Below, in pieces: positions 55,110-64,000 of a stretch of DNA of 64,000 nt. The position numbers and the translations under genes are program-made. The notes under the pieces were generated by a model, which saw only the letters and a list, made by a program, of their open reading frames with translations, searched no databases and was not told the DNA's origin. Every line of letters begins with the position of its first letter. Within the stretch, counting starts at the first letter, position 1. Source of the DNA: Streptococcus oralis subsp. tigurinus (GTDB taxonomy: Bacteria > Bacillota > Bacilli > Lactobacillales > Streptococcaceae); assembly GCF_002356415.1 (NCBI RefSeq), contig NZ_AP018338.1, forward strand, positions 434,001 through 498,000, given 5' to 3'.

Positions 55110-57002
55110 ATGACACGTTATCAAGACGATTTTTATGACGCTATTAATGGCGAATGGGAAAAAACAGCTGTCATTCCAGCTGATAAATCACGAACAGGTG
55201 GTTTTATTGACCTTGACGAGGAAATTGAAGAGTTGATGCTGGCGACTACGGACAAGTGGTTGGCAGGTGAGGATGTCCCAGAAGATGCTATCCTAGCCAA
55301 CTTTGTTAAGTACCATCGTATGGTACGTGATTTTGACAAGAGAGAAGCAGATGGGATTAAGCCCGTCCTTCCTCTACTCAAGGAATACCAAAATTTGGAG
55401 AGCTTTGCAGATTTCACCAGCAAACTAGCAGAGTTCGAACTAGCTGGTAAACCAAACTTCCTTCCATTTGGTGTTTCACCAGACTTTATGGATGCCAGAA
55501 CAAATGTTCTCTGGGCAAGTGCACCAGGAACAATCTTGCCAGATACAACCTACTACGCTGAAGACCATCCTCAGCGTGAGGAACTCTTGACTCTTTGGAA
55601 GGAAAGTACCACGAATCTTCTCAAAGCCTATGATTTTTCAGATGAGGAAATCGCAGACTTACTAGAGAAGAGATTGGAATTGGACCGTCGTATCGCAGCG
55701 GTGGTTCTTTCTAACGAAGAAAGTTCAGAATATGCCAAACTTTACCATCCATATGCCTTTGAAGATTTCAAGAAATTTGCCCCTGCCCTACCTCTGGATG
55801 ATTTCTTCCAAGCAGTGATTGGACAAACTCCAGATAAGGTTATCGTAGACGAGGAACGTTTCTGGCAAGCAGCAGACCAATTCTATAGCGAAGAAGCGTG
55901 GCCTCTACTTAAAGCAACCTTGATTTTGGGCGTTGTCAATCTCTCAACAAGCTATCTCACAGACGAGATTCGTGTCTTGTCAGGTGCTTATGGTCGTGCT
56001 CTTTCAGGTGTTCCAGAAGCTCAGGACAAGGTCAAGGCAGCTTATCACTTGGCTCAAGGTCCTTTCAAGCAAGCCCTTGGTCTCTGGTACGCGCATGAAA
56101 AATTCTCTCCAGAAGCTAAGGCAGACGTAGAGAAAAAAGTAGCGACTATGATTGATGTTTATAAGGAACGCTTGGCTAAGAACGACTGGCTCACACCTGA
56201 AACGCGTGACAAGGCTATTGTCAAACTCAATGTCATCAAACCTTATATTGGTTATCCAGAAGAGCTACCAGCTCGCTACAAGGACAAAGTAGTGGATGAA
56301 ACTGCCAGTCTCTTTGAGAATGCCCTAGCCTTTGCGCGTGTGGAAATCAAGCACAGCTGGAGCAAGTGGAACCAACCGGTTGACTACAAGGAGTGGGGCA
56401 TGCCTGCTCACATGGTCAATGCCTACTACAATCCTCAGAAGAACTTGATTGTCTTCCCAGCTGCCATTTTACAGGCTCCATTCTATGACTTGCATCAGTC
56501 GTCTTCTGCCAACTACGGTGGGATTGGTGCTGTTATTGCCCACGAGATTTCTCATGCCTTTGACACAAATGGTGCTTCTTTTGATGAAAATGGTAGCCTC
56601 AAGGATTGGTGGACAGAGAGTGACTATACTGCTTTCAAAGAAAAAACACAAAAAGTTATCGACCAGTTTGATGGGCAAGAATCTTACGGTGCAAGAATCA
56701 ACGGGAAACTAACCGTGTCTGAAAACGTTGCTGACTTGGGAGGAATTGCTGCAGCCCTTGAAGCTGCTAAGAGAGAACCAGACTTCTCAGCTGAAGAATT
56801 CTTCCACAACTTTGCTCGTATCTGGCGTATGAAAGGCCGTCCTGAGTTGATGAAACTCATGGCCAGTGTCGACGTGCACGCGCCTGCTAAACTCCGTGTC
56901 AACGTTCAAGTACCAAACTTCGATGACTTCTTTACAACTTACGATGTCAAAGAAGGCGATGGTATGTGGCGCTCACCAGAGGACCGTGTGATTATTTGGT
57001 AA
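55110..57002 (+). CDS. pepO: M13-family endopeptidase O
   Basis: Zinc metallopeptidase of 630 residues with the HEISH motif (near 478-482) and the downstream glutamate ligand in ENVADLGG. No signal peptide; in pneumococci it is nonetheless found on the surface, where it binds complement and plasminogen. It is divergent from psaBCA, whose PsaR operator lies 118 bases upstream, and is known in relatives to belong to the same regulon. Its ribosome site is weak (GCGAGAAC). Confidence 0.95.
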   Translation: MTRYQDDFYDAINGEWEKTAVIPADKSRTGGFIDLDEEIEELMLATTDKWLAGEDVPEDAILANFVKYHRMVRDFDKREADGIKPVLPLLKEYQNLESFADFTSKLAEFELAGKPNFLPFGVSPDFMDARTNVLWASAPGTILPDTTYYAEDHPQREELLTLWKESTTNLLKAYDFSDEEIADLLEKRLELDRRIAAVVLSNEESSEYAKLYHPYAFEDFKKFAPALPLDDFFQAVIGQTPDKVIVDEERFWQAADQFYSEEAWPLLKATLILGVVNLSTSYLTDEIRVLSGAYGRALSGVPEAQDKVKAAYHLAQGPFKQALGLWYAHEKFSPEAKADVEKKVATMIDVYKERLAKNDWLTPETRDKAIVKLNVIKPYIGYPEELPARYKDKVVDETASLFENALAFARVEIKHSWSKWNQPVDYKEWGMPAHMVNAYYNPQKNLIVFPAAILQAPFYDLHQSSSANYGGIGAVIAHEISHAFDTNGASFDENGSLKDWWTESDYTAFKEKTQKVIDQFDGQESYGARINGKLTVSENVADLGGIAAALEAAKREPDFSAEEFFHNFARIWRMKGRPELMKLMASVDVHAPAKLRVNVQVPNFDDFFTTYDVKEGDGMWRSPEDRVIIW

Positions 57003-57090
57003 AGTAAGTCCTTAATCAAGTATCATCTTGGGATTAATGATTCATTTTTGAAGTTTATCCATCTGAAAATTCAATGCTATCGAGGTTAAC

Positions 57091-57855
57091 ATGAAGAAAT
57101 TTTTAATGACGCTTTCAGCTATTCTTTCGATTTCAGTTTTAGCATCTTGTGGTCTCAATAAAAATAGGAACAATACAGAACCTTCATCTGCACTATCATC
57201 TGTCTCCAAAGACGATAAGACTAGTGTATCAACAGAAGCAAAGGCTGAAAATACTAGTGACTCGTCAACCAAGGAATCGCAATCGACTACTGAAAATAAG
57301 AAAGAAACCAGACAAGATTTATATAAAGAAGTGATTGAACGCTATAAACACTTTACAGACCTTTTAAAACAAGGTAATAGAGAAGATTTATACAAGGAAA
57401 GTAAACAAGATAAGATTACTTCAGAAGAATATGGCCTGGTTTTCTCTCGAATGGATTATCAAAATGTACCCGATTGGAAATACGTAATTGTTGATTTGAA
57501 TAAGGATGGTCAAGACGAGTTGCTTATTGGCGATGAAAAATTTGTTTCAGCCATTTATTATTTGGAAAATCAAAAACCTAGCTTACTTCACACAGCATAT
57601 ATAGCTTCTGCAGGTGGTTTTCGCTCAGGATTTGATATTTATGAAAACGGTCAAGTCTCTTATGCAGACTGGCAGTCAACTCGTCCAGAAATGAACCTGT
57701 CTCTATATTCGTTCGATAAAAACGGAGTGCAGAAGATTAAAGAAGCAACTATTCAAATCGGTGGCAACGAAAAAGCAGAGCAAGTTTTAGATATTTCTTC
57801 TGAAAAGCTTGATTTGTCTAACATTGGTTGGAAAGAATTGAATCCGGCTAATTAG
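57091..57855 (+). CDS. Lipoprotein with an EF-hand-like calcium loop
   Basis: 254 residues. Signal peptide with lipobox LASC (Cys20), then a Ser/Thr/Lys/Glu-rich linker (about 25-75), then a folded domain. The segment DLNKDGQDELLIGD (near 131-144) looks like an EF-hand/FG-GAP-type calcium loop. No enzyme motif seen. It follows pepO by 88 bases on the same strand. Function unknown. Confidence 0.8.
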   Translation: MKKFLMTLSAILSISVLASCGLNKNRNNTEPSSALSSVSKDDKTSVSTEAKAENTSDSSTKESQSTTENKKETRQDLYKEVIERYKHFTDLLKQGNREDLYKESKQDKITSEEYGLVFSRMDYQNVPDWKYVIVDLNKDGQDELLIGDEKFVSAIYYLENQKPSLLHTAYIASAGGFRSGFDIYENGQVSYADWQSTRPEMNLSLYSFDKNGVQKIKEATIQIGGNEKAEQVLDISSEKLDLSNIGWKELNPAN

Positions 57856-57924
57856 TTTTGAATTGCTTTTCTAGTCAATATTGATTCTTCTGAGCAAATA
57901 TTGACATAGAAATAGAAGCTACAC

Positions 57925-57954
57925 AAAAACCAAGGAAATTATCCTTGGTTTTTT
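57925..57954. terminator. Bidirectional terminator
   Basis: Perfect arms AAAACCAAGGA and TCCTTGGTTTT with a 5-base loop. It separates the lipoprotein gene from the convergent MBL gene. Confidence 0.9.
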
Positions 57955-57959
57955 GCTTG

Positions 57960-58589
57960 CTAGAAAAAGGGATTAAAGGTCTTTTCGTGAGCGATAGTCG
58001 TAGCTGGACCATGCCCGGGATAGACATCGTAGTTAGGAAGAGTGAAGAGTTGCGTCTGAATGCTATGGAGAAGTTGTTCCGTACTACCTGTAGGAAGGTC
58101 TGTCCGTCCGATGGTTTCTCGGAATAGAGCATCTCCGGTCAAGACTAGATGAGCATCAGGAAAGATGATAGAAACGCCGCCGATAGAGTGCCCTGGGGTT
58201 GGTAGAACTGTAAAACGAAATTCCTTAAGCTGGTATTCTTCATGAAAGGCAAAGGTGTGTTCTGCTGGTTTTGCGACCACATCTGCCATATCGTCGTGAC
58301 GAGGGAGACCAGAGAGATTATCTACAGGTGTATAAAGCCAGCTAGCTTCACTCTCTGCTACATAAACTGGAGGATTTCCAAAAGTCTCGCGAACTAAGTC
58401 CAGACTCATAATATGGTCGTAGTGGGTATGGGTCAGGAGAATCGCGCAGACTGGTTTGTTGATTTTCTCAATAGTCTTGCGAATAGATTCCCAATGGCTA
58501 CCTGGGTCAACCACAATTAGGTGTTGATCCCCTTCCAGGTAATAAGTGTTTTCATAGGCAACGGGATTCACGGTTTTATGGATTTTCAT
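57960..58589 (-). CDS. MBL-fold metallo-hydrolase (glyoxalase II-like)
   Basis: 209 residues with the metal motif LLTHTHYDH, GHSIGG (His ligand) and LTGDALFRETIGRTDLP (bridging Asp), ending in YPGHGPAT. These belong to the GloB/YcbL-like group of small thioester hydrolases. Substrate not clear. Minus strand, with the DUF2974 gene 63 bases upstream on the same strand. Confidence 0.88.
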   Translation of the reverse strand: MKIHKTVNPVAYENTYYLEGDQHLIVVDPGSHWESIRKTIEKINKPVCAILLTHTHYDHIMSLDLVRETFGNPPVYVAESEASWLYTPVDNLSGLPRHDDMADVVAKPAEHTFAFHEEYQLKEFRFTVLPTPGHSIGGVSIIFPDAHLVLTGDALFRETIGRTDLPTGSTEQLLHSIQTQLFTLPNYDVYPGHGPATTIAHEKTFNPFF

Positions 58590-58652
58590 ACTGGCTCCAA
58601 TCTCAAAGAATGTACTAAATTAAGTATAGCATAGAAGAGGATACTTAGGGTA

Positions 58653-59747
58653 TCAAAAAGTCTTTTTCGTGCTTTGACGATTTTTCCAAGCTTGATAGCG
58701 GGTGTCAATCAAGAGTTGGGTTAAGCGCCCCATGGTTTCTCTTTCTTCGGGAGTGAGGGATTGAGCTTGTACAAAGAGTTGATGAATGTGTTCAATGGCA
58801 TTGAAGGAAGAAAGATCGTTGATAGAGGAGATGCCCGCATCGAGAATGATTCCAAAAAAGAGGTCAAAGTAGAGCTGCAGTTCTTCGTCAGGAACTGTTT
58901 CAACCCATTCCTTGAAGGTTGTATCGACTTGCTGACTATCACTATTGGTCTCGTCTAGTTGGACAAAGTGTTTGTCTTCAATCTGCCAACTAAAGGTGTC
59001 GTGCTGGGCAAGGCCACCTAAGGCGGTGCTTCGAACGACGATTTTTTTATCCGGAATTTCCAGCATCATCCCGATGATAGACCCTTGTGGGATAAATACT
59101 TTCGTTCTTTCCATCATGTTTTGATAGCCAGGTGTTTCGGTTAGTTCCTTGTGAAGCCCAGGGGCATCAAAAGTGTAGACAGCGACAATGTTTTTCTGCA
59201 AGTTTGGATCAAGTTGACTGGCAGCATAGACAGCTAGATTGCCCCCTTTTGAATGCCCTGCTAGGATGATCTTTTGATTGGGATGTTGGGCAAAAAAGTC
59301 CTCTAAATACTGGAGGGCATGTTTTTGAGCAGGGATTTCCTTCATATAGGTCATATGGAAATCTTCTTTCCAACCAATGATGCTGTCATCCGTCCCGCGA
59401 AAAACAAGCAAATAGGTATCGAGACTGATACGATAAGTCATAGCCGCAAACTGTTTTTGCAATTCAGGATCAATATCATTGATAAAGTTTGAGAGCTTGC
59501 AATTTTTAAAGCGTTTGTGTTGAGAGAGTTGATCCAACAACTGGAGACGGTTTTTATTGGTCAACATCGTCGTGTCTCTAGGGATTTGAGGTGCTAGATC
59601 TATGAGACGCTTTGGTTCTTGAGTGACTACATCATCGAAAGCAAGATAGGTCAACTCAGTCAAGGCAAGAACATCTAACTCATTCACGGGGAGGTCATAA
59701 AAGGAATCGTATGCTACATCATTGAGGTAGTCAAAAATATTGGCCAT
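58653..59747 (-). CDS. DUF2974 (Mbeg1-like) alpha/beta hydrolase
   Basis: 364 residues. The nucleophile elbow AGHSKGGN places Ser166, with strands TYLLVFRGTDDS before and VYTFDAPG after, typical of lipase-like alpha/beta hydrolases in the Mbeg1/DUF2974 family. No signal peptide or membrane segment, so probably cytoplasmic. Substrate unknown. Likely cotranscribed with the downstream MBL gene. Confidence 0.85.
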   Translation of the reverse strand: MANIFDYLNDVAYDSFYDLPVNELDVLALTELTYLAFDDVVTQEPKRLIDLAPQIPRDTTMLTNKNRLQLLDQLSQHKRFKNCKLSNFINDIDPELQKQFAAMTYRISLDTYLLVFRGTDDSIIGWKEDFHMTYMKEIPAQKHALQYLEDFFAQHPNQKIILAGHSKGGNLAVYAASQLDPNLQKNIVAVYTFDAPGLHKELTETPGYQNMMERTKVFIPQGSIIGMMLEIPDKKIVVRSTALGGLAQHDTFSWQIEDKHFVQLDETNSDSQQVDTTFKEWVETVPDEELQLYFDLFFGIILDAGISSINDLSSFNAIEHIHQLFVQAQSLTPEERETMGRLTQLLIDTRYQAWKNRQSTKKTF

Positions 59748-59903
59748 AAAAGCTCCTTTCTCTATGTTTATCCTATCACATTTACCAAGAATTAGCCAGT
59801 GGGCTTACTAGATTTTGCTATATTGCTAGCGAGCTGGTTTAAATACAGGTTTGCATTTTATCCATGGGGAAAATCTGTTATAATAAGAGCAAAGGAGAAG
59901 CGC

Positions 59904-60581
59904 ATGCACAAGATTTTACTAGTAGAAGATGACCAAGTTATTCGGCAACAAGTGGGGAAACTGCTCTCAGAATGGGGTTTTGAGGTTATTTTGGTGGAGG
60001 ACTTTATGGAAGTATTGAGCCTTTTTGTTCAGTCAGAGCCTCATTTGGTCCTCATGGATATTGGTCTGCCACTCTTTAATGGTTACCACTGGTGCCAGGA
60101 GATTCGTAAGATTTCTCAGGTACCTATCATGTTTCTGTCTTCGAGAGATCAGGCGATGGATATTGTCATGGCGATCAATATGGGTGCGGATGATTTTATA
60201 ACCAAACCTTTTGACCAGCAGGTGCTCCTTGCCAAGGTTCAGGGATTGTTGCGCCGTTCTTATGAGTTTGGCCGAGATGAAAGTCTGCTGGAGTATGCGG
60301 GTGTGATCCTCAATACCAAGTCTATGGACCTGCACTATCAGGGGGAAGTCCTGAGTTTGACTAAGAATGAATTTCAGATTTTGCGGATTTTGTTTGAACA
60401 TGCGGGTAATATCGTGGCGCGTGATGACCTGATGCGGGAACTCTGGAATAGTGACTTTTTCATCGATGATAATACCCTGTCTGTCAATGTTGCTCGTTTG
60501 CGTAAAAAGTTGGAAGAGCAAGGCTTGGCAGGATTTATCGAAACCAAGAAGGGAATAGGGTACGGACTGAAACATGCTTGA
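59904..60581 (+). CDS. OmpR-family response regulator, TCS01-like
   Basis: 225 residues from ATG 59904 (AAAGGAG upstream). The receiver domain has acidic pocket ED(D)9-10 and phosphorylation site Asp52 in LVLMDIGLPL, plus a KPF Lys; the C-terminal winged helix is OmpR-type. The frame is open 35 codons earlier, without a ribosome site. Overlaps its kinase by eight bases. Pneumococcal TCS01 (next to thrS) is the likely orthologue. Confidence 0.88.
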   Translation: MHKILLVEDDQVIRQQVGKLLSEWGFEVILVEDFMEVLSLFVQSEPHLVLMDIGLPLFNGYHWCQEIRKISQVPIMFLSSRDQAMDIVMAINMGADDFITKPFDQQVLLAKVQGLLRRSYEFGRDESLLEYAGVILNTKSMDLHYQGEVLSLTKNEFQILRILFEHAGNIVARDDLMRELWNSDFFIDDNTLSVNVARLRKKLEEQGLAGFIETKKGIGYGLKHA

Positions 60582-61548
60582 TTGGAAACTATTTTTTCTG
60601 GCCTATCTGCGTTCTCGCAGTCGTCTTTTCGTCTATATTTTTTCATTGGGCTTTCTTGTTTTTCTCTTTCAGTTTTTATTCGCCAGTATAGGATTTTATT
60701 TTTTCTATTTTTTCCTCCTCAGTAGCTTTTTGACCCTTTTATTTTTGGTTTGGGATATTTCTGCAGAAGCTCAGGTTTACCGGCAGGAAGTACTGTATGC
60801 TGAAAGAGACCCAAAGTCTCCTTTGGAGTGCGTGCTAGCGGAAAAACTCGAAGAGCGTGAGTCTGAATTGTATCAAAGGAAGTCAGAAGCCCAAAGTAAA
60901 CTGACAGATTTGCTTGATTACTATACCTTGTGGGTTCATCAGATAAAGACTCCCATTGCAGCGAGCCGTCTCTTGGTAGCAGAAGTGCCTGATCGGGAGG
61001 TCAAGCAGCAACTGGAACAGGAAATATTTAAGATTGACTCCTATACCAATCTGGTGTTGCAGTATCTGCGTTTGGAAAGCTTCCACGATGACTTGGTATT
61101 TGAAAAGGTTCAAGTGGAGGATCTAGTGAAGGAAGTGGTTCGCAAGTATGCCCTTTTCTTTATCCAAAAAGGACTGACGCTCAATCTCCATGACCTTGAC
61201 AAAATCATCGTGACTGATAAGAAGTGGCTGTTGGTCGTCATTGAACAAATCCTCTCAAACAGCCTCAAATACACCAAGAAAGGTGGACTAGAGATTTATA
61301 TGGAAGGTCAGGAGCTCTGTATCAAGGATACGGGAATCGGGATTAAAAACAGTGATGTGCTCCGAGTCTTTGAACGTGGCTTTTCAGGATACAATGGCCG
61401 TTTGACGCAACAGTCCTCTGGACTTGGCCTCTACCTATCTAAGAAAATTTCTGAAGAACTGGGTCACCAGATTCGTATCGAGTCTGAGGTCGGAAAAGGA
61501 ACGACAGTGCGGATTCAGTTTGCTCAAGTGAACCTAGTCCTTGAGTGA
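60574..61548 (+). CDS. Intramembrane-sensing histidine kinase, TCS01-like
   Basis: 324 residues. Two helices close together (about 18-35 and 38-58) with almost no outer loop, the mark of intramembrane-sensing (BceS-like) kinases. H-box with His122 (WVHQIKTPIAAS), N-box EQILSNSLKY, DTGIGIK and SGLGLYLSK. Such kinases usually get their signal from a Bce-type ABC transporter; only a decayed permease fragment is found downstream. Confidence 0.9.
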   Translation: MLDWKLFFLAYLRSRSRLFVYIFSLGFLVFLFQFLFASIGFYFFYFFLLSSFLTLLFLVWDISAEAQVYRQEVLYAERDPKSPLECVLAEKLEERESELYQRKSEAQSKLTDLLDYYTLWVHQIKTPIAASRLLVAEVPDREVKQQLEQEIFKIDSYTNLVLQYLRLESFHDDLVFEKVQVEDLVKEVVRKYALFFIQKGLTLNLHDLDKIIVTDKKWLLVVIEQILSNSLKYTKKGGLEIYMEGQELCIKDTGIGIKNSDVLRVFERGFSGYNGRLTQQSSGLGLYLSKKISEELGHQIRIESEVGKGTTVRIQFAQVNLVLE

Positions 61549-61560
61549 GAAGAGTAGATA

Positions 61561-61590
61561 AGAGCCCAGGATAAAACAACTGGGCTTTTC
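61561..61590 (+). terminator. Rho-independent terminator after the TCS
   Basis: Arms AGCCCAG and CTGGGCT with a 10-base loop and a short T run. Confidence 0.8.
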
Positions 61591-61611
61591 TATCTTTAAC
61601 CGTGTAGCCTA

Positions 61612-61906
61612 GTAAATTATTTTATCTATTATAAACAACTCTCTGAGGGATATGAAGACCACGAACGAAAAGGTAGGTCTAGATCAAAAGCAGATTAAGC
61701 AAACCATTAACAAGCAAATCTTGACAGTTTTCTTCCTTCCTGTAATTTTTGCATTTCTCCATTGGCCTTTGCTTATCATATGCTTAGTTTAGTTCTCAAG
61801 GTCATTGAAGTAGTCGATGATACCATGAGGTTGACGATAACTTTCTCTATCTGTTCAATTGATAGATTTCTTTGGAGAAAGACTGTAAAATTTTTGATAT
61901 AATGTT
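61612..61906 (+). pseudogene. Remnant of a Bce-type ABC transporter permease C-terminus
   Basis: No intact gene, but three reading-frame pieces align with the C-terminal end of BceB-type (FtsX-fold) permeases, in the right order. From 61630 comes YKQLSEGYEDHER. In another frame from about 61667 comes KVGLDQKQIKQTINKQ followed by ILTVFFLPVIFAFLH. After a further frameshift near 61765 comes AFAYHMLSLVLKVIEVVDD. This is the extreme 3' part of a lost gene. The rest of the 61549-62045 gap contains only a terminator and a promoter. Confidence 0.75.
61895..61903 (+). promoter_or_regulatory. Extended -10 promoter of the DUF389 gene
   Basis: TGATATAAT gives consensus TATAAT (61898-61903) with TG extension, about 140 bases before the ATG. 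The -35 is poor. Confidence 0.5.
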
Positions 61907-62045
61907 AAGGATGGACTGACGGATATTTAAAGGATAATTTTCAAAAGAATAACAGGTGAGAATTAAAAATATGTAAGATTGGACAGAAGTTTCTCTACCA
62001 TCATCCATGCAGAAACAAGATTATATGAAATAAAAGGAGTAACCA

Positions 62046-63095
62046 ATGACCGGAAACTATTCAACACGTGAATACCGTGAGAAATTATATGATGATCTTC
62101 ATGTTCGATTAAGAGATACAGTGATTTTGATGTGTGCGATTTTTATTGCCTCTATCGGCCTAAATATGAATTCAACAGCTGTCATTATTGGAGCCATGCT
62201 GATTTCGCCTCTTATGACACCGATTGTTGGACTCGGATTTGGTTTAGCTATTTTTGATACGCGTTTAATCAAGCAATCTCTAGAGGTTTTATTTACTCAA
62301 GTATTGGTCAGCTTGCTTGTCTCGACTCTGTATTTCTGGATTTCTCCCTTATCTTATGCAAGTAGCGAACTGATTGCACGAACCTCTCCAACCATTTGGG
62401 ATGTTCTCATTGCTATTGCTGGTGGGATAGCAGGTGTAATTGGGTCAAGGAAAAAAGAAGCAAACAATATCGTGCCAGGAGTAGCCATCGCAACAGCTTT
62501 GATGCCACCTATCTGTACTGCAGGCTATGGTTTAGCTAATGGAAATGTACGATTTTTATTTGGGGCTCTCTATCTTTTCTTGATCAACTGTGTCTTTATC
62601 ATGCTAGCCAACATTGTTGGAACAAGAATTTTGATGAGAAAATCTCCCTTAAGTTCATTTAAAGAGCTAAATATTAAAATGAGAATTGGGTTGATATCCT
62701 TGATTGTATTATTGGTTCTTCCAGCCAGCTATTCAGCAGTCACTCTGACGATAGATCAAGCGCGAAAAGAAGGAATCAAACAGTTTGTAGGAAAAGAGTT
62801 CGCCAATCACACGGTCATTAATCAAGTCTACAAGTCAAGGAACAATGAATTGGTCTTGACGGTTGTTGGAGATCCGATTTCAGACGAAGAATTAGAAGCG
62901 CTCCACCAAAAACAAGCCTCTTACGGTATTCAATCTGTTCAATTGAAAGTCAATCAAGTTCATAATTCGACAAAATTAGACAGTGATACGACCAAGGAAT
63001 TTTATGAAACCATCAACAAGTATATCGATCAAAAACTCTCTGAAAAAGATTCACAAAAAGATATTGTAAAAGAAAATGAGGCAGACAAGGAATGA
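62046..63095 (+). CDS. DUF389 membrane protein
   Basis: 349 residues. LRDTVILMCAIFIASIGLNMNSTAVIIGAMLISPLMTPIVGLG is the family signature, with about six membrane helices to residue 235, then a soluble C-terminal domain of mostly charged residues. Function unknown; proposed as a transporter in some annotations but not shown. AAAAGGAG precedes ATG 62046. Confidence 0.88.
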   Translation: MTGNYSTREYREKLYDDLHVRLRDTVILMCAIFIASIGLNMNSTAVIIGAMLISPLMTPIVGLGFGLAIFDTRLIKQSLEVLFTQVLVSLLVSTLYFWISPLSYASSELIARTSPTIWDVLIAIAGGIAGVIGSRKKEANNIVPGVAIATALMPPICTAGYGLANGNVRFLFGALYLFLINCVFIMLANIVGTRILMRKSPLSSFKELNIKMRIGLISLIVLLVLPASYSAVTLTIDQARKEGIKQFVGKEFANHTVINQVYKSRNNELVLTVVGDPISDEELEALHQKQASYGIQSVQLKVNQVHNSTKLDSDTTKEFYETINKYIDQKLSEKDSQKDIVKENEADKE

Positions 63096-63177
63096 GGATA
63101 TTGACCTTATCTAACTCATGAAAGCAAATCTTGTGTTGTGGTTTGACCAATCACTACTAGCTCAGATTAAATAAAAT

Positions 63178-63212
63178 ATAAAAAGCAACAGCTGAAATAG
63201 TTGTTGCTTTTT
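63178..63212. terminator. Bidirectional terminator between the DUF389 gene and thrS
   Basis: Arms AAAAGCAACA and TGTTGCTTTT with an 11-base loop, flanked by A and T runs. Confidence 0.85.
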
Positions 63213-63248
63213 CTGGCTCTGAAAAATGTTTCTCAGACTGTGATTGTT

Positions 63249-64000
63249 TTATTTCTCAACGCGTGATTTGTTGGCGATATCAGCAAGGATTGCTGCTGCA
63301 AACTCATCTACTGGGACAGTTTGTGTTTCTTTTTGGCCATAGCGACGAACATTGACTGTTCCGTCTTCCATTTCTTTGTCTCCAACGATTAATTGGTAAG
63401 GAATTTTGCTTGTTTGTGAAGCACGAATCTTGAATTGCATTTTTTCATTGCGCTCATCTACATCTGCACGGACACCACGGTCACGGAGTTTTTTAGCTAC
63501 TTCCCATGCGTAGTCCACATGTTTTTCGTTAGAAACGGGGATGAGGGTCACTTGGTGTGGGGCAAGCCATGTTGGGAAGGCACCCTTGTAGTTCTCAATC
63601 AAGATAGCTGTGAAGCGTTCCATGGTTGAGATAACCCCACGGTGGATCATAACTGGACGGTGTTCTTCACCGTCAGCTCCAATATATTTGAGGTCGAAGC
63701 GTTCTGGAAGCAAGAAGTCAAGCTGGATAGTAGAAAGGGTTTCTTCTTTACCGAGGGCAGTTTTAACCTGGATATCCAATTTTGGTCCGTAGAAGGCTGC
63801 TTCACCTTCAGCTTCAAAGTAATCCAGTTCCATATCATCCATAGCTGCTTTCAACATGCGTTGTGCATTTTCCCACATCTCATCGTTGTCAAAGTATTTG
63901 TGTTTATCTTCTGGGTCACGATAAGACAAGCGGAAACGGTAATCTGTCAAATTAAAGTCTTCATACACGTCGATAATCAATTGAAGAATTTTCTTGAATT
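63249..64000 (-). CDS. thrS: Threonyl-tRNA synthetase, C-terminal part (cut by window end)
   Basis: About 250 C-terminal residues; the frame runs off the window edge. Class II motif 2/3 region: [33 protein letters not shown], then [20 protein letters not shown] (motif 3 Arg) and the anticodon-binding domain beginning [15 protein letters not shown]. Any T-box leader would lie outside. Located next to TCS01, as in pneumococcus. Confidence 0.97.
   Translation of the reverse strand, partial: FKKILQLIIDVYEDFNLTDYRFRLSYRDPEDKHKYFDNDEMWENAQRMLKAAMDDMELDYFEAEGEAAFYGPKLDIQVKTALGKEETLSTIQLDFLLPERFDLKYIGADGEEHRPVMIHRGVISTMERFTAILIENYKGAFPTWLAPHQVTLIPVSNEKHVDYAWEVAKKLRDRGVRADVDERNEKMQFKIRASQTSKIPYQLIVGDKEMEDGTVNVRRYGQKETQTVPVDEFAAAILADIANKSRVEK

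Noticed and set aside
61652..61792. Short intact open frame starting ATG 61652 in the permease ghost
   Set aside because: It is a fragment created by decay: it begins inside the family alignment, lacks a ribosome site and stops at a frameshift.

Overview
The window is chromosomal DNA from a mitis-group Streptococcus, close to S. mitis, S. oralis or S. pneumoniae but not identifiable to species by eye. The evidence is the pneumococcal-type clusters gmk-rpoZ-priA-fmt-rsmB-phpP-stkP, mvaS-mvaA, scrR-scrB/scrA-scrK, psaBCA-tpxD/pepO and TCS01-thrS, two BOX repeats, AT-rich extended -10 promoters, and low GC. As I recall them, the metE-pnp-cysS block, the msmK block and the psa block lie far apart in reference pneumococcal genomes, so this chromosome looks rearranged.

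Layout. 1-12.8 kb: the end of RNase Y, nucleotide and translation housekeeping genes, the PhpP/StkP signalling pair, a split Thr/Ser exporter and the early mevalonate pathway. 12.8-18.5 kb: a divergent sucrose regulon with twin operators between scrB and scrA. 18.5-23.1 kb: a TVP38 membrane protein, an unusual membrane-anchored helicase, a 42-bp-periodic palindrome array, and a probable DUF6261 gene. 23.2-33.2 kb: a defence island consisting of AbiH, HsdM, RhuM, an HsdS with three target-recognition domains, a PrrC/RloC-like ABC ATPase with a candidate HEPN nuclease motif, and HsdR. 33.3-34.9 kb: a two-gene DNA-repair-like pair and a HigBA toxin-antitoxin module with a visible operator.

35-38.4 kb: metE-metF behind an MtaR-type MET-box. 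38.4-45.3 kb: a long structured leader, then pnp, cysE, a double GNAT, cysS, mrnC and a PucR-like regulator. 45.4-49.4 kb: msmK behind a cre-like site, the RSH gene rel, and dtd broken by a one-base frameshift. 49.4-57.9 kb: a small membrane protein, a BOX element, pnuC, psaR, tpxD, a second BOX, psaABC with a PsaR-type operator, pepO and a lipoprotein. 58-64 kb: an MBL hydrolase, a DUF2974 hydrolase, the TCS01-like intramembrane-sensing two-component pair, a decayed Bce-type permease ghost, a DUF389 membrane protein and the C-terminal end of thrS.

The most interesting material is the type I restriction locus. It combines a triple-TRD specificity subunit carrying three perfect 12-bp repeats with an anticodon-nuclease-like gene between hsdS and hsdR, the position where PrrC guards its restriction system in E. 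coli. The 42-bp palindrome array, the Bce permease ghost, the dtd frameshift, the three-PASTA StkP and the structured pnp leader are secondary leads. No tRNA, rRNA, CRISPR array, intact insertion sequence or prophage was seen.
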